This document shows, piece after piece, positions 17,001 to 25,480 of a stretch of 64,000 nt of DNA. Position 1 is the first letter of the stretch, and each line of letters starts with the position of its first letter. The notes beneath the pieces were generated by a model. That model had not been told where the DNA came from. It saw only the letters and a program-made list of their open reading frames with translations, and searched no databases. Made by a program: the position numbers and the translations under genes. The stretch comes from an uncultured Acidimicrobiales bacterium (lineage in GTDB: Bacteria; Actinomycetota; Acidimicrobiia; Acidimicrobiales; SHLQ01), in the NCBI GenBank assembly GCA_938041035.1, contig CALHYX010000022.1, positions 23,068 through 87,067 of the forward strand, read 5' to 3'.

Positions 17001-17740
17001 TCGCCGAGGATCTCCCCGACACCGACCTCGAGGCCCCCGCCGACACCGAAGCCCCCGCCGACGCCGAAGCCCCGGCCGACGCCGACCCGGCCGACGATGT
17101 CGACACCACGCCCGACCCCGACCCCGACACCGCCGATGCCGTCGGCCCCGTACTGCCCAGCATCCCCGAAGACCTGATCGATCCCGATGGCGATGCCGAC
17201 GTCGGCGGCCCGGCCGTCGAGGGCGACGTTCGTCAGGCGATCTATCGCGACGGCAAGCTCTACCTCGAAGGCCCCGTGCCCGATCAGGACACCGCCGATG
17301 AGCTGATCGCCAAAGCCGCCGAGGTCATCGGCGAGGACAACGTGATCAACAACTACGTCGTCGATCCCGGCGCCGACCCCGTCATCGACGGCCGGGTTGT
17401 CGTCGACGAGGAGTTCGTCTTCGAGACGGGAAGCACCGTCATACTCGAGGAGAATAACGAGATCATCGAGCTCGGGTATCTCGTGATGACCTTGAACCCC
17501 CAGGCGACGATGGTGGTCACCGGTCATGCGGATTCCCGGGGCGATGCCGAAGCCAACCTCGCGCTGTCCGAGGAACGAGCCCGGAGCGTGGTCGATGCCA
17601 TCTCCGCGCTCGGCGTGCCGATCGAGCGATTCCGTTGGGTCGGCGTCGGCGACACCGAACCCGTCGCCTCGAACGACACCGAGGAAGGACGGCGTATGAA
17701 CCGCCGAATCGAAGTCGAGATCCAGGACCTGCTGTCCTAG
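14090..17740 (+). CDS. Giant envelope protein: Wzz-like + degenerate BY-kinase-like + BON + OmpA domains
   Basis: 1216 residues from ATG 14090 (AGGAGAGG upstream). In order: membrane segment ~10-28; an extracytoplasmic region (~35-150, Wzz/chain-length-determinant-like); membrane segment ~154-176; a ~550-residue Pro/Ala/Thr-rich linker with short tandem repeats such as PPTIPS; a Rossmann-like region ~725-905; membrane segment ~918-944; an acidic Ala-Pro-Asp linker; a BON-like domain ~1044-1097; and an OmpA/MotB domain ~1104-1213 with TGHADSRGD and RRMNRRIEVEI. The ~725-905 region follows BY-kinase (CpsD/Wzc) layout, e.g. DYLNGRRSLEDVVRR, but the Walker A site is lost (FADTQLADASHAGAGR). Inference: a non-catalytic polysaccharide co-polymerase relative anchored to peptidoglycan. 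Domain boundaries are by eye. Confidence 0.75.
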   Translation: MNPPASKPRVLLFLVALAALAGAVAYLIDSGRADRFEATTTIALAAGSDADPVSVLPELASTAESPSTLSDLRGELDEPETLSGVTTRITPSGEPERVEITATASTATAAAASANNAADLLTERRASVLGSTDLEVIEEATPPTDPAAPRPLRTALAAAIATFLFGLLASLLWNMRRPKVGEASKTVVRNVEASPTEPMDAPTALAAPEAPSAPAIEAPAPPTPPTTPAPPTIPSPPTIPSPPTMDSPPAVTRNTTPLVPIRTPEPAVEPAPAATASPTLGPARSLTGDPAGPDTDRARADDTTTANDTATANDTGTPETTALETPVPDANPPQTPATATPDEPTISDEPAVSYEAAAATPPAPPAPVPAGAEADDGARTPAEQPEPIIDLTDPPTAPTPPTSTRVPPTFAKATPAAPAPARFGRTIARPAAAGAVAGSLSERLAASRAAAPVDADPAVPAPPSPGTPAFSSTPPTVDAPAIAEPAGDDSATVSFMAGRPRPSSEFDPDADWTVASAVDATTVTDSATPVTPQPAAGVELPVTDIDLTDLPYAPDAPTETPSPATIATPTDTAPPTETPPPAHIATPAETVPPAETAPPVEGPEDTSSSILGPGRTIAAGVAGAGLAAGALAGDSTPTDDPPDELKSALGDIQSAVAERDGLAPTTTAPTTATPSNITPPPAPGVSPPQDAIVPPDLPTEAVATDPIAADPASLPGTPTANPATTELPSTASLASDVLVGDLAMVTTHLRRRPDAPKIILFADTQLADASHAGAGRLTESLAHTGLSSAHIRVDKPVGNEPTVVDYLNGRRSLEDVVRRADASVASYEITTGDVDLPQLGQMIDLLRDSTDRIVLSGASHGATNKQLELAVFTDAVVGQTRRNEPIAPLAAAFDQVGVPVIAAIAGPVAAPEPPRKRRWLRWLLGALLIAALLVGAYLLARAIFGDDGGDATGGSVGEVVTETDAGGETDVAEDLPDTDLEAPADTEAPADAEAPADADPADDVDTTPDPDPDTADAVGPVLPSIPEDLIDPDGDADVGGPAVEGDVRQAIYRDGKLYLEGPVPDQDTADELIAKAAEVIGEDNVINNYVVDPGADPVIDGRVVVDEEFVFETGSTVILEENNEIIELGYLVMTLNPQATMVVTGHADSRGDAEANLALSEERARSVVDAISALGVPIERFRWVGVGDTEPVASNDTEEGRRMNRRIEVEIQDLLS

Positions 17741-17769
17741 CTCGTCGCCACTTGCACCCGCCGGGCCGA

Positions 17770-17775
17770 TACGGT
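17770..17775 (+). promoter_or_regulatory. -10 box for leaderless start of the HtpX-like gene
   Basis: TACGGT, 7 nt before GTG 17783. Confidence 0.4.
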
Positions 17776-17782
17776 CATCGGC

Positions 17783-18853
17783 GTGAGTGATCGACCGGAC
17801 TTCCATGAGCTGATCGCCCGCAACCGGCGGGCGACCTGGGGGCTGCTGTTCGCGTTCTTTCTCCTGCTGTGCGTGGTGTCGAGCTCGATTTCCTACGGCA
17901 TCGGCGCCGGCCTCATCGGGGTGATCATCGCCATCATCTTCTCCGGTGGCACCTCGTATTCGGGCTACGTGTCGTCGAAGTCGCTCGCACTGCGGGCGAC
18001 CGGCGCCCACCCCGCCACCCGCGAGGAGTACCTCCAGCTCCACAACATCGTCGAAGGCATCGCCATCGCCGCCGCGATCCCGATGCCGGAGGTGTACGTC
18101 GTCGAAGACCCGGCACCGAATGCGTTCGCAACCGGCCGGAACCCCGAAAACGCGGCGGTAGCCGTCACCACCGGCCTGCTCGCCAAGATGGAGCGCGACG
18201 AACTCGAAGGCGTCATCGCCCACGAGATCGCCCACATTCGCAACTACGACATCCTGGTGATGACCGCGGCGGTCGCCACCGCCGGCTCCATCGCCTTGAT
18301 GGTCGACCTGTTCTGGCGCATGTTGTACTTCGGCGGCAACCGCCGCGGCGGCAACGACGACGGGCCCAACCCGCTCGTCATCGTCGGGGTGATCGCGGTG
18401 GCGATCCTGGCTCCGCTCGCCGCCGCCATGATGAAGGCCGCGGTGAGCCGACGACGAGAAGCCCTGGCCGACGCCACCGCGGTCGAGCTCACCCGGTACC
18501 CGTCCGGTCTGCGCAAAGCGCTCGAGAAGCTCGACGCCGACAGCACCCAGGTCAGTCGCACCTCCCACGCCACCTCACACCTGTGGATCGAAACCCCCGA
18601 CGACCACCAGGACAACCACCGGGGCCGCCGGTTCAACGACATGTTCGACACCCACCCACCGCTCGCCGAGCGCATCAACCTGCTGCGCGAGATGGAGGGT
18701 ATAGAGCCCTACACCGGCCCGACGGAGAGCGAACCGTTGACCAGACGACGCGACACCGATCTCGCCGAGCCGGGTTGGTACGTGGACCCGTCCAGCCCCA
18801 CCGGACGGTTGCGGTACTGGGACGGGCTCGGCTGGACCACCAACACCCGGTGA
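17783..18853 (+). CDS. htpX: M48 family membrane zinc metalloprotease (HtpX-like) with C-terminal DUF2510
   Basis: 356 residues. Two N-terminal membrane segments (about 18-60) precede the zinc site HEIAH (H147, E148, H151); further hydrophobic segments lie at about 160-180 and 200-220, as in HtpX, the membrane-protein quality-control protease. A downstream REALADATAV holds the third-ligand Glu region. The C-terminus, EPGWYVDPSSPTGRLRYWDG, is a DUF2510 module found mainly in actinobacteria. Start is GTG 17783. The stop overlaps the next lipoprotein start (GTGA), suggesting a shared envelope role. Confidence 0.88.
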   Translation: MSDRPDFHELIARNRRATWGLLFAFFLLLCVVSSSISYGIGAGLIGVIIAIIFSGGTSYSGYVSSKSLALRATGAHPATREEYLQLHNIVEGIAIAAAIPMPEVYVVEDPAPNAFATGRNPENAAVAVTTGLLAKMERDELEGVIAHEIAHIRNYDILVMTAAVATAGSIALMVDLFWRMLYFGGNRRGGNDDGPNPLVIVGVIAVAILAPLAAAMMKAAVSRRREALADATAVELTRYPSGLRKALEKLDADSTQVSRTSHATSHLWIETPDDHQDNHRGRRFNDMFDTHPPLAERINLLREMEGIEPYTGPTESEPLTRRRDTDLAEPGWYVDPSSPTGRLRYWDGLGWTTNTR

Positions 18854-20124
18854 CCTCTCCTCGCGGGCTGGTCCTCGGACTGGTCGCGCTGCTCGCGGTC
18901 CCCGCCTGTTCGACCAGCATCGACGATCGACTCGGTCCGTCCACCACCACCACGTCGCCACCCCCGTCAGAGCAAGCCACCGACCCCACTCCCCCCGCCG
19001 CGGCCGACCTGCCCGGCGAAATCGCGGTGCTGGGCCGCGAAGGCGAGCTCCGGGTGTTCACCCCATCCGGGGAGCTCATCGACGAGGGGGCGCCCCGCAG
19101 TACCCAGGCCACCTGGGGAGCCGACCGAGTGTTGGGCTCGGTGTCGCTGGGGCCCGATGGCGGCGCTCCGTCGGTTGCGGTCCGATCCGGGGGCGCGACC
19201 ACCGCGACCTCGATCGAGGCGCCGCCGTTCTACCTGTTCTGGAGCCCACCCGGCGACCGGCTGGCCACCCTCGGTTCGCTCGGCCCCGGAACGATCGGCC
19301 TCCGGGTGCTCGACGTCGCTGAGGACTCGCTCACGACCTGGGCTGAGGGCACGTCGTTGTACTTCGACTGGTCACCCGATGGCCGCCGCGTGCTCGCCCA
19401 CATCGACGACGAACGGCTGGTAGTGCTCGACGGCGACGCCGAACCCCGGACGCTCGATCTCGCCACGGGTCAGTTCCAGGCGCCGGCGTGGACCGGTCCG
19501 ACCACCGCCGTCGTGGTCATCGACACTCCCGAGGGGCGCTTCCTTACCGAACTCGATGTCGATTCACTCGCCCGGAACGACCTCGTTCGCTTCGAGGGCG
19601 CAATCGCCTTCGCCGTCTCGCCCGACAACGAGTCCGTCGCCTACTACCTGCGCGGTGGCGGTGGGTCCGGCGCACCCGACGATGTCACCGTGGCCTACCA
19701 GGCGATGGCCGCCGCGGGGGTGCACATCGTCGACATCGCGTCCGGCGAGGACCTTGCCCTCGACCCCGACACCAATCCAGACGATGCCCATCTCTGGCTC
19801 GACTGGAGCCCCGACAGCACCTCGCTGGCCGTCCTCCGGTTCGCGGGCGGCAACGGGCGCCTCGACTGGGAGTTCTGGGATCCCGTCGCCCTCGCCCGCG
19901 TCGATCGGGTCGGCGACATCACCATCGCGCCCCTGACCCTCGGCACCTACCTGCCGTTCGCCGACCAGTACGCCCACAGCCAGACCGGCTGGTCCCCCGA
20001 TGGCCGCGCCTACGTCCTGGCCGACACAGGCGACGACGGGCGACCCGAGACCAAGCTTCATGTCATCGGGGGCGACACCACCGCGCTGGCCCCGGGAACC
20101 GCGGCGTTCTGGTCGCTCGACTGA
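18850..20124 (+). CDS. Secreted lipoprotein with beta-propeller (TolB/WD40-like) repeats
   Basis: 424 residues from GTG 18850, overlapping the protease stop by 4 bp. A signal peptide with a lipobox-like LLAVPACSTS is followed by a Ser/Thr/Pro-rich spacer. Repeats of the TolB/PD40 type are visible: FWSPPGDRLA, FDWSPDGRRVLA, LDWSPDSTSLAVL and GWSPDGRAYVLA. Such propellers bind other proteins or envelope ligands. The coupling with the membrane protease suggests it could be a substrate, adaptor or stress sensor; that is inference. Confidence 0.75.
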   Translation: MTSPRGLVLGLVALLAVPACSTSIDDRLGPSTTTTSPPPSEQATDPTPPAAADLPGEIAVLGREGELRVFTPSGELIDEGAPRSTQATWGADRVLGSVSLGPDGGAPSVAVRSGGATTATSIEAPPFYLFWSPPGDRLATLGSLGPGTIGLRVLDVAEDSLTTWAEGTSLYFDWSPDGRRVLAHIDDERLVVLDGDAEPRTLDLATGQFQAPAWTGPTTAVVVIDTPEGRFLTELDVDSLARNDLVRFEGAIAFAVSPDNESVAYYLRGGGGSGAPDDVTVAYQAMAAAGVHIVDIASGEDLALDPDTNPDDAHLWLDWSPDSTSLAVLRFAGGNGRLDWEFWDPVALARVDRVGDITIAPLTLGTYLPFADQYAHSQTGWSPDGRAYVLADTGDDGRPETKLHVIGGDTTALAPGTAAFWSLD

Positions 20125-20191
20125 GCGTTCAGACCCGCGACCGCGGAAGGCACCGCGCCCCCGCCGCCGTTGGGTGGGCGCGATCTGCCCC

Positions 20192-20197
20192 TAGCCT
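20192..20197 (+). promoter_or_regulatory. -10 box for leaderless start of the DUF3048 gene
   Basis: TAGCCT, 7 nt before GTG 20205. Confidence 0.45.
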
Positions 20198-20204
20198 GTG
20201 GGGC

Positions 20205-21710
20205 GTGCGCCGGCACCGCCCCCTTCCCTGGCTGGTCGCCGCCATCGTGGCCGTCGTGGCCTCGGTGGCGTCGTCGACACCTGCCCCTGCCCAGGTCGAT
20301 CAGGCTGAACTCGCCGGTTTGCGCGCCCGGGCCACCGAACTACAGGCCGAGGTCGACGCCCTCAGCACGACGATCGACGAAACCAACGCGTCGCTCGCCG
20401 AGGTCGACGCCATCCTCGAACGCCAGGACGTCGAACTCGAACTCAAGGTCGACGACTACGCCGAAGCGGTCACCGCCCGGAACAACCCCGCCCGGCTCTC
20501 CCAGGTCGCCGCCGTCGAGTCCTTTATCAACGGCGACCCCCGCTCCGAAGCGGCGCTCGAAGAGGTCGCGTCCCTCGATGCCAACAGCGACGCGAGTACG
20601 CGCCGCGAGGTGTACGACGCCATCATCTCCGATGCGCTCGAGGACATGAACAACGCGGAGGCTCGCCTCACCGATGTGGCGGTCGAGGTGCGGGAACTGA
20701 AACAGACCCAGGCCGATGCCGCCGCTCGCCGCCAGGGCCTGATCGACCTGCGGACCGAAACCCTCGCCGTTCGCGCCGAGACCATCACCGGTTTGCGGGC
20801 GGTGCGGCTCCGCCTGTCGTGGCTCCAGTCGCTCGATGGCCGGTGGGTGCTCACCGGACTCGACGGTTTCGAAGGCGAGGATCGTCCGGCCCTCGCGGTG
20901 AAGATCGACAACGTCGCCGCCGCCCGACCCCAGGCCGGCCTCAACGAGGCCGACATCGTCTATGAGGAGCGGGTCGAGGCCGGCTTCACCCGGCTCATCG
21001 CCGTCTACCATTCGACCCCGGTCGATGCCGTGGGACCCGTCCGGTCGATTCGGACCTCGGACCCCAAGATCCTCGCCAACCTGAACTCCCCACTGCTCGC
21101 CAACTCCGGCGGCAACCGCGGCGCACAGAAGGCCCTGGCCGACTCGACGTTGATCGACGTCGGCGCGCTTCCGTTCCCCGAGGCCTACTACCGCGATCGC
21201 CGGCGCCGCCGGCCGCACAACCTGTTCTCGTCCACCGAGACGTTGTGGAACATCCCGGCCCCGGCCGCCGGCAAGGCCCCACCGGTGTTCCGATTCCGCG
21301 TGCCCGGCGACCCTCTGCCCGCGGCCGCCAAACCGGTATCGACCGTCGACATCGACTACGGCGAAACGTCGGTCAACTACACGTGGAACGGTTTTGGCTG
21401 GTCGCGTTCCCAGGATGGTCGACCCCATGTCGATGCGCAGGGGGTCGGGGTCTCGGCCACATCGGTGATCGTGCAGTTCATCGGCTACTCCCCGAGCGCT
21501 GCGGACGGCGCTTCCCCGGAAGCCGACGTCGTGGGCAACGGGCGGGTATGGGTACTCATCGAAGGCCACATCATCGAGGGGACCTGGGATCGGGTATCGG
21601 CGGAGGCGCCGACCATCTACCGCGATCCCGAGGGCGACATCATCTCGATAACCGCCGGCCGCACGTGGGTGGCGCTGCCCCAGGTCGACAACCCCGCGTC
21701 GTTCGAGTGA
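20205..21710 (+). CDS. Secreted DUF3048 (YerB-like) protein with N-terminal coiled coil
   Basis: 501 residues from GTG 20205. There is a signal peptide (~1-30, ending PAPAQ), a long coiled coil (~32-205; ELAGLRARATELQAEVDAL and similar heptads), then a DUF3048 domain beginning RPALAVKIDNVAAARPQAGL with VGPVRSIRTSD and the C-terminal ITAGRTWVALP. DUF3048 proteins are secreted or lipoprotein-type with unknown biochemical function. The coiled coil resembles those of envelope hydrolase activators, so an oligomeric envelope role is possible. No lipobox Cys is seen, so it is probably released or anchored by the signal sequence. Confidence 0.82.
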   Translation: MRRHRPLPWLVAAIVAVVASVASSTPAPAQVDQAELAGLRARATELQAEVDALSTTIDETNASLAEVDAILERQDVELELKVDDYAEAVTARNNPARLSQVAAVESFINGDPRSEAALEEVASLDANSDASTRREVYDAIISDALEDMNNAEARLTDVAVEVRELKQTQADAAARRQGLIDLRTETLAVRAETITGLRAVRLRLSWLQSLDGRWVLTGLDGFEGEDRPALAVKIDNVAAARPQAGLNEADIVYEERVEAGFTRLIAVYHSTPVDAVGPVRSIRTSDPKILANLNSPLLANSGGNRGAQKALADSTLIDVGALPFPEAYYRDRRRRRPHNLFSSTETLWNIPAPAAGKAPPVFRFRVPGDPLPAAAKPVSTVDIDYGETSVNYTWNGFGWSRSQDGRPHVDAQGVGVSATSVIVQFIGYSPSAADGASPEADVVGNGRVWVLIEGHIIEGTWDRVSAEAPTIYRDPEGDIISITAGRTWVALPQVDNPASFE

Positions 21711-21721
21711 CCCCGCCCCGG

Positions 21722-21742
21722 CCCGTCGAAACAACCGACGGG
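21722..21742 (+). terminator. Hairpin after the DUF3048 gene
   Basis: CCCGTCG (21722-21728) pairs with CGACGGG (21736-21742) across a 7-nt loop AAACAAC. There is no U tract; it could end the envelope operon before the RNase gene promoter at 21770. Confidence 0.4.
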
Positions 21743-21769
21743 GTCGTCGGGTAGCGGTTGCACCAGCGG

Positions 21770-21775
21770 TAGCGT
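21770..21775 (+). promoter_or_regulatory. -10 box for leaderless start of the RNB gene
   Basis: TAGCGT, 6 nt before GTG 21782. Confidence 0.5.
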
Positions 21776-21781
21776 GAGGCG

Positions 21782-23224
21782 GTGCCCGCTCTACACCTCC
21801 ACTGCCCCGACGACGACGAATTCAGCCGCCGGTTCGCCGCCATACGTACCGAGCTGAAGGTACCGGCGGCCTTTCCCGCCGCCGTCGAACAAGAAGCGGT
21901 CGACGCCGCCAAACGCGGCCCGGTCGACCCCCCGGGGGCCGGCTATCGCGAGCGCACCGACCGGCGCGACATCGAGCTGGTCACGATCGATCCGCCCAGC
22001 AGCCTCGACCTCGATCAGGCGTATCAGGCCGAGCCCCGCGGCGACGGGTATCGCGTCCATTACGCCATTGCCGACCCCGCGGTGTTCATCACCCCGGGCA
22101 GCGCACTCGATCGCGAAACGCTCGAACGCGGCGTCACCCTGTACAGCCCCGACATGAACACCTTGTTGCACCCGCGGGTGCTCGCCGAGGAGGGCGCCAG
22201 CCTGCTCGCGGGGGCCGATCGCCCGGCCGTGCTCTGGACCCTCGATCTCGACAGCGAGGGCTCGCTGATCAACACCCAGGTCGAACGGGCGACCGTGCGC
22301 AGCCGCGAGAAGCTGTCCTATCAGCAGGCTCAGGATCGTATCGATGGCGAAACGGGCTCGGAGTCGCTCGCCCTGCTGCGCACGATCGGTGAGCTGCGCG
22401 AGGCCCAGGAGGTCGAACGCGGCGCCGTGAGCCTCAACCTGCCGGCCCAGGAGGTCACGCCCCACGACGACCACTACGACCTCGAGTTCGATCGGTCGCT
22501 TTCGGTCGAGGGATGGAACGCGCAGATCTCCCTGCTCACCGGCATCGCCGCGGCCGCGATCATGGTCGACGCCCGCGTGGGGCTGTTGCGCACGTTGCCC
22601 GAACCGTACGATTCCACCATTCGCAAGATTCGCCGGGCCGCTCGGGCGCTCGACATCGAGTGGCCCGATGAGGTCAGCTACCCGGACCGGGTCCGCAACA
22701 TCAGCGGCGAGACCCCGGAAGAGGCGGCGTTTCTTACCCAGGCCGCCCGCGGCCTCCGAGGAGCCGGCTACGTCGCCTTCAGCGGCGACCTCCCGGAGTA
22801 CACCCGCCACGCGGCGATCGCCGCCGAATACGCCCATGTCACCGCGCCCTTGCGGCGGGTGTGTGACCGGTTCACCAACGAGATCATCCTCGCCGTCGCC
22901 GCCGATCAGGATCCGCCGGCCTGGGCGGTCGAGGCGCTCGACGAGTTGCCGTCGGTGATGGGCAAAGCCCGATCCAAGGACCGGAGCCTGGAAAAGGCCA
23001 TGGTCGACCTGGCCGAGGCCATGGCCCTTCGCCATCGCGTCGGCGACGAGTTCGACGGCGTGGTCGTCGATGTCGACGACCGGCGCGCCCGGCTGCAACT
23101 GCGCAATCCAGCCGTCGTCGCCGACATCGCCGCGGCCGACCGCACGCTCGGCGAACGGATCACGGTCACCCTCGATCACGCCGACCCCGACGAGCGCATC
23201 GTGCGGTTCGTAGCCGCAAAGTGA
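21782..23224 (+). CDS. RNase II/R family exoribonuclease (RNB domain)
   Basis: 480 residues from GTG 21782. The RNB catalytic region opens with ELVTIDPPSSLDLDQAYQ (about 60-77), which holds the metal-binding aspartates. The later HVTAPLRRVCDRFTNE (about 352-367) is the conserved RNB C-terminal motif. Length is shorter than E. coli RNase II or R (640-810), mainly because N-terminal cold-shock domains are absent; the C-terminal ~60 residues may form a small S1-like barrel. Predicted 3'-5' hydrolysis of RNA. Overlaps the next gene by GTGA. Confidence 0.87.
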   Translation: MPALHLHCPDDDEFSRRFAAIRTELKVPAAFPAAVEQEAVDAAKRGPVDPPGAGYRERTDRRDIELVTIDPPSSLDLDQAYQAEPRGDGYRVHYAIADPAVFITPGSALDRETLERGVTLYSPDMNTLLHPRVLAEEGASLLAGADRPAVLWTLDLDSEGSLINTQVERATVRSREKLSYQQAQDRIDGETGSESLALLRTIGELREAQEVERGAVSLNLPAQEVTPHDDHYDLEFDRSLSVEGWNAQISLLTGIAAAAIMVDARVGLLRTLPEPYDSTIRKIRRAARALDIEWPDEVSYPDRVRNISGETPEEAAFLTQAARGLRGAGYVAFSGDLPEYTRHAAIAAEYAHVTAPLRRVCDRFTNEIILAVAADQDPPAWAVEALDELPSVMGKARSKDRSLEKAMVDLAEAMALRHRVGDEFDGVVVDVDDRRARLQLRNPAVVADIAAADRTLGERITVTLDHADPDERIVRFVAAK

Positions 23225-23841
23225 TCTATGACCTTTCGCCCACGGTCTCGGCCCGTATCGGCGTCTGGCCCGGCGACACCCCGATGCACCGCGAGGTGTT
23301 GGCCGACCTCGACGAGGGGGCGAACCTCACCCTGTCAACCCTGCGCGCCACCGTGCATCTCGGAACCCACACCGACGCCCCCAGCCATACCGAGCCCGGC
23401 ACCGCATCGATCGAGGCGGTGCCGCTCGACCGCTACATCGGTGCCTGCCAGGTGGTTCGCGTCGACATCGGCCGCGGTGAACGGGTACGGCCCGAACACC
23501 TGGGCGAGGTTCTCGCCGAGCGGGTCCTGTTCGCCACCGGGACCTTTCCCGACCCGGACCATTTCTCGACCGACTTCGCCGCCCTCTCGCCCGAACTGAT
23601 CGATCATCTCGACGAACACGGCGTGGTCCTGGCCGGAATCGACACCCCGAGCATGGACCCGTTCGATTCCAAGGACCTGCCGACCCATGCCGCCCTCGTG
23701 CGCTGCGAGATGGCCAGCCTCGAGGGCGTAGTGCTCGACGGCGTACCAGAAGGGGTCTACGAACTCGTTGCCCTCCCGCTGAAACTGGCCGGCTTCGACG
23801 CCAGCCCCGTGCGAGCGATCCTGCGCAGCTTCCCCGCGTAG
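23221..23841 (+). CDS. Cyclase family protein, KynB-like (arylformamidase)
   Basis: 206 residues from GTG 23221. The metal-binding motif HLGTHTDAPSH (about 53-63) is the signature of the KynB/cyclase fold. The N-terminus (IYDLSPTVSARIGVWPGDTP) and GIDTPSMDPFDSKDLP are also characteristic of bacterial N-formylkynurenine formamidase, which makes kynurenine plus formate. No other kynurenine-pathway gene is near, so the substrate assignment is moderate. Coupled to the RNase gene by a 4-bp overlap. Confidence 0.75.
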   Translation: MIYDLSPTVSARIGVWPGDTPMHREVLADLDEGANLTLSTLRATVHLGTHTDAPSHTEPGTASIEAVPLDRYIGACQVVRVDIGRGERVRPEHLGEVLAERVLFATGTFPDPDHFSTDFAALSPELIDHLDEHGVVLAGIDTPSMDPFDSKDLPTHAALVRCEMASLEGVVLDGVPEGVYELVALPLKLAGFDASPVRAILRSFPA

Positions 23842-23848
23842 CCCAGGC

Positions 23849-24547
23849 TCAGCCGGAGGCGCCGCCGCCAGGTCGGCGGGCCACCACGAACTGGCGGTCG
23901 CCCCGGCGCCTCACCCGCTCGACCGCCAGGCCGTTCTTCTCCAGATGGGCCGGAACAAACCACCAGTTCGGTCGGCAAAACAACGTCCGGTCGTCGGCGC
24001 CGTAGCGACCCGCCGAATAGCACCGGGGCCGCCGCCACAAGCTCGGCCCGGGGCGGCCACCGAGCAGCGGTTGCACTCGGCTGGGCAACGGGCTGTAGAT
24101 GAGGGTCTTCACGTACAGCGTTCCCCCGGGAGCCACCACGGCGCTGACATCGCGAAGGCCCTGAGCGGGGTCGCGCATGTGGTACAGCACGTTGAGAAAG
24201 AGCACGACGTCGAACGCGCCCGCGAACTCGTGGGTCACCTCGGCGATCGGCGCCGCCCGGTAGTCCACGTCCAGACCGAGGAGCCGGCGGTTTTCGGCAA
24301 AGTTGTTGCGGCCTTCGTTGCGCGGGCTGTCTTCGGCATCGATGCCCACCACCTCGGCCCCACGGGCGGCGCAGGCAAACGCGTGACCACCGTCGGAACA
24401 ACCAATGTCGAGCACCCGCCGGCCGAGCAACGACGAGTTGACACCCATCCAGTCGAGTTCCGCGGCACAGTCGCGACCCTCGTCGACGCCCGCGACGCGG
24501 TGACGAGGTACGACGCGCGAACGGGCATCCGGGCGAGGCCTCGCCAC
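23849..24547 (-). CDS. Class I SAM-dependent methyltransferase
   Basis: 232 residues from GTG 24547. Motif I VLDIGCSDGGHAFACA (about 45-60), acidic motif VVGIDAED (about 65-72) and FDVVLFLNVLYHMRDP (about 112-127) are typical of Rossmann methyltransferases; the last resembles CmoB-like/tRNA U34 carboxymethyl-type enzymes. The C-terminal half is basic, with RPNWWFVPAHLEK. Two bases separate it from the stop of the LLM oxidoreductase, so the two are likely co-transcribed. Substrate unknown. Confidence 0.78.
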   Translation of the reverse strand: MARPRPDARSRVVPRHRVAGVDEGRDCAAELDWMGVNSSLLGRRVLDIGCSDGGHAFACAARGAEVVGIDAEDSPRNEGRNNFAENRRLLGLDVDYRAAPIAEVTHEFAGAFDVVLFLNVLYHMRDPAQGLRDVSAVVAPGGTLYVKTLIYSPLPSRVQPLLGGRPGPSLWRRPRCYSAGRYGADDRTLFCRPNWWFVPAHLEKNGLAVERVRRRGDRQFVVARRPGGGASG

Positions 24548-24549
24548 GG

Positions 24550-25416
24550 TCAGAGTTCACTTCCGAGCGATTGAATCACTTCCCACGCGGCGTCGCGATC
24601 GCCCAGGATGTTGAGCGCACACTCGGTGGCGCCGGAGTCCCGGTAGCGTTCGAGCCCGGTGCGGACGGTGTCGGCGTCGCCGATGAGCACCATGTCGCCG
24701 GGGTTCTCCGCCCCTTCGCGGTCGAGCATGGCCCGATACGACGGGAGCTGTCCGTAGATGGCGAGATCGATGTTGGCCTGATCCCGTGCCGCCTCGATGT
24801 CGTCGGTGATCTGAATGGCCACCCCGGCGGCGATCTCTGCTTCGGCCCCGATGGTCGGCCGCACGTGGTCGCCGATGGTCACCGGCCCCGTCATCCAGGT
24901 GATCGTGCCCGCGGTGCGTTCGGCGGCGAGCTTCAACATCTTGGGGCCGAGCGCAGCCAACATCACGCCGGCCGGTTCGGCCTTGACGTTGATCTGCGTG
25001 CGGGCGGTGACGAACTCACCCTCGGCCGACACCCGTTGCTCGTGCAATAGCGGGATGAGCGCATCGAGATACTCGGTCATGTGGGTGTAGGGCTTGCGCC
25101 ACGGAATGCCGTAGACCATTTCGAGCACCGGCTCGTGATTGGTTCCGATGCCGATGGTGAACCGCCCGCCGCTGATGTTGTTGATCGTCAGCGACTGCTG
25201 GGCGAGGGTCTGCGGCAGGGTGGTCTGCATCGCCACCACCGACGTTCCGAGCAAAATGCGCGGCACCTCGCGTCCAACGACCGCCATCACCGAAATCGGG
25301 TCCGCGTTCATGACCTGCGGCGCCCAGTAGCGGTGAAGTCCAAGGTCGTTGGCCCGCGAGGCATTCGCCACCGCGGAGTCGATGTCGGATGTGCTGTCGA
25401 ACAACGAGAGTTTCAT
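24550..25416 (-). CDS. LLM-class (luciferase-like) oxidoreductase, probably F420-dependent
   Basis: 288 residues from ATG 25416 (MKLSLFDST), chosen because AAGGA lies about 10 nt upstream and the sequence then fits the family; the frame extends 12 codons further up. The TIM-barrel luciferase-like fold is indicated by VVGREVPRILLGTSVVAMQTT (in two parts) and ISGGRFTIGIGTNHEP (about 88-103). In actinobacteria this group generally uses reduced F420 rather than FMN; that cofactor is inferred, not visible. The neighbouring methyltransferase may be functionally linked. Confidence 0.8.
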   Translation of the reverse strand: MKLSLFDSTSDIDSAVANASRANDLGLHRYWAPQVMNADPISVMAVVGREVPRILLGTSVVAMQTTLPQTLAQQSLTINNISGGRFTIGIGTNHEPVLEMVYGIPWRKPYTHMTEYLDALIPLLHEQRVSAEGEFVTARTQINVKAEPAGVMLAALGPKMLKLAAERTAGTITWMTGPVTIGDHVRPTIGAEAEIAAGVAIQITDDIEAARDQANIDLAIYGQLPSYRAMLDREGAENPGDMVLIGDADTVRTGLERYRDSGATECALNILGDRDAAWEVIQSLGSEL

Positions 25417-25480
25417 GGGGGCATCCTTGCCGGGAACCGGCGAGTCTGCCAAAGACGAAACCGCCTCGCGGGACGATCGA

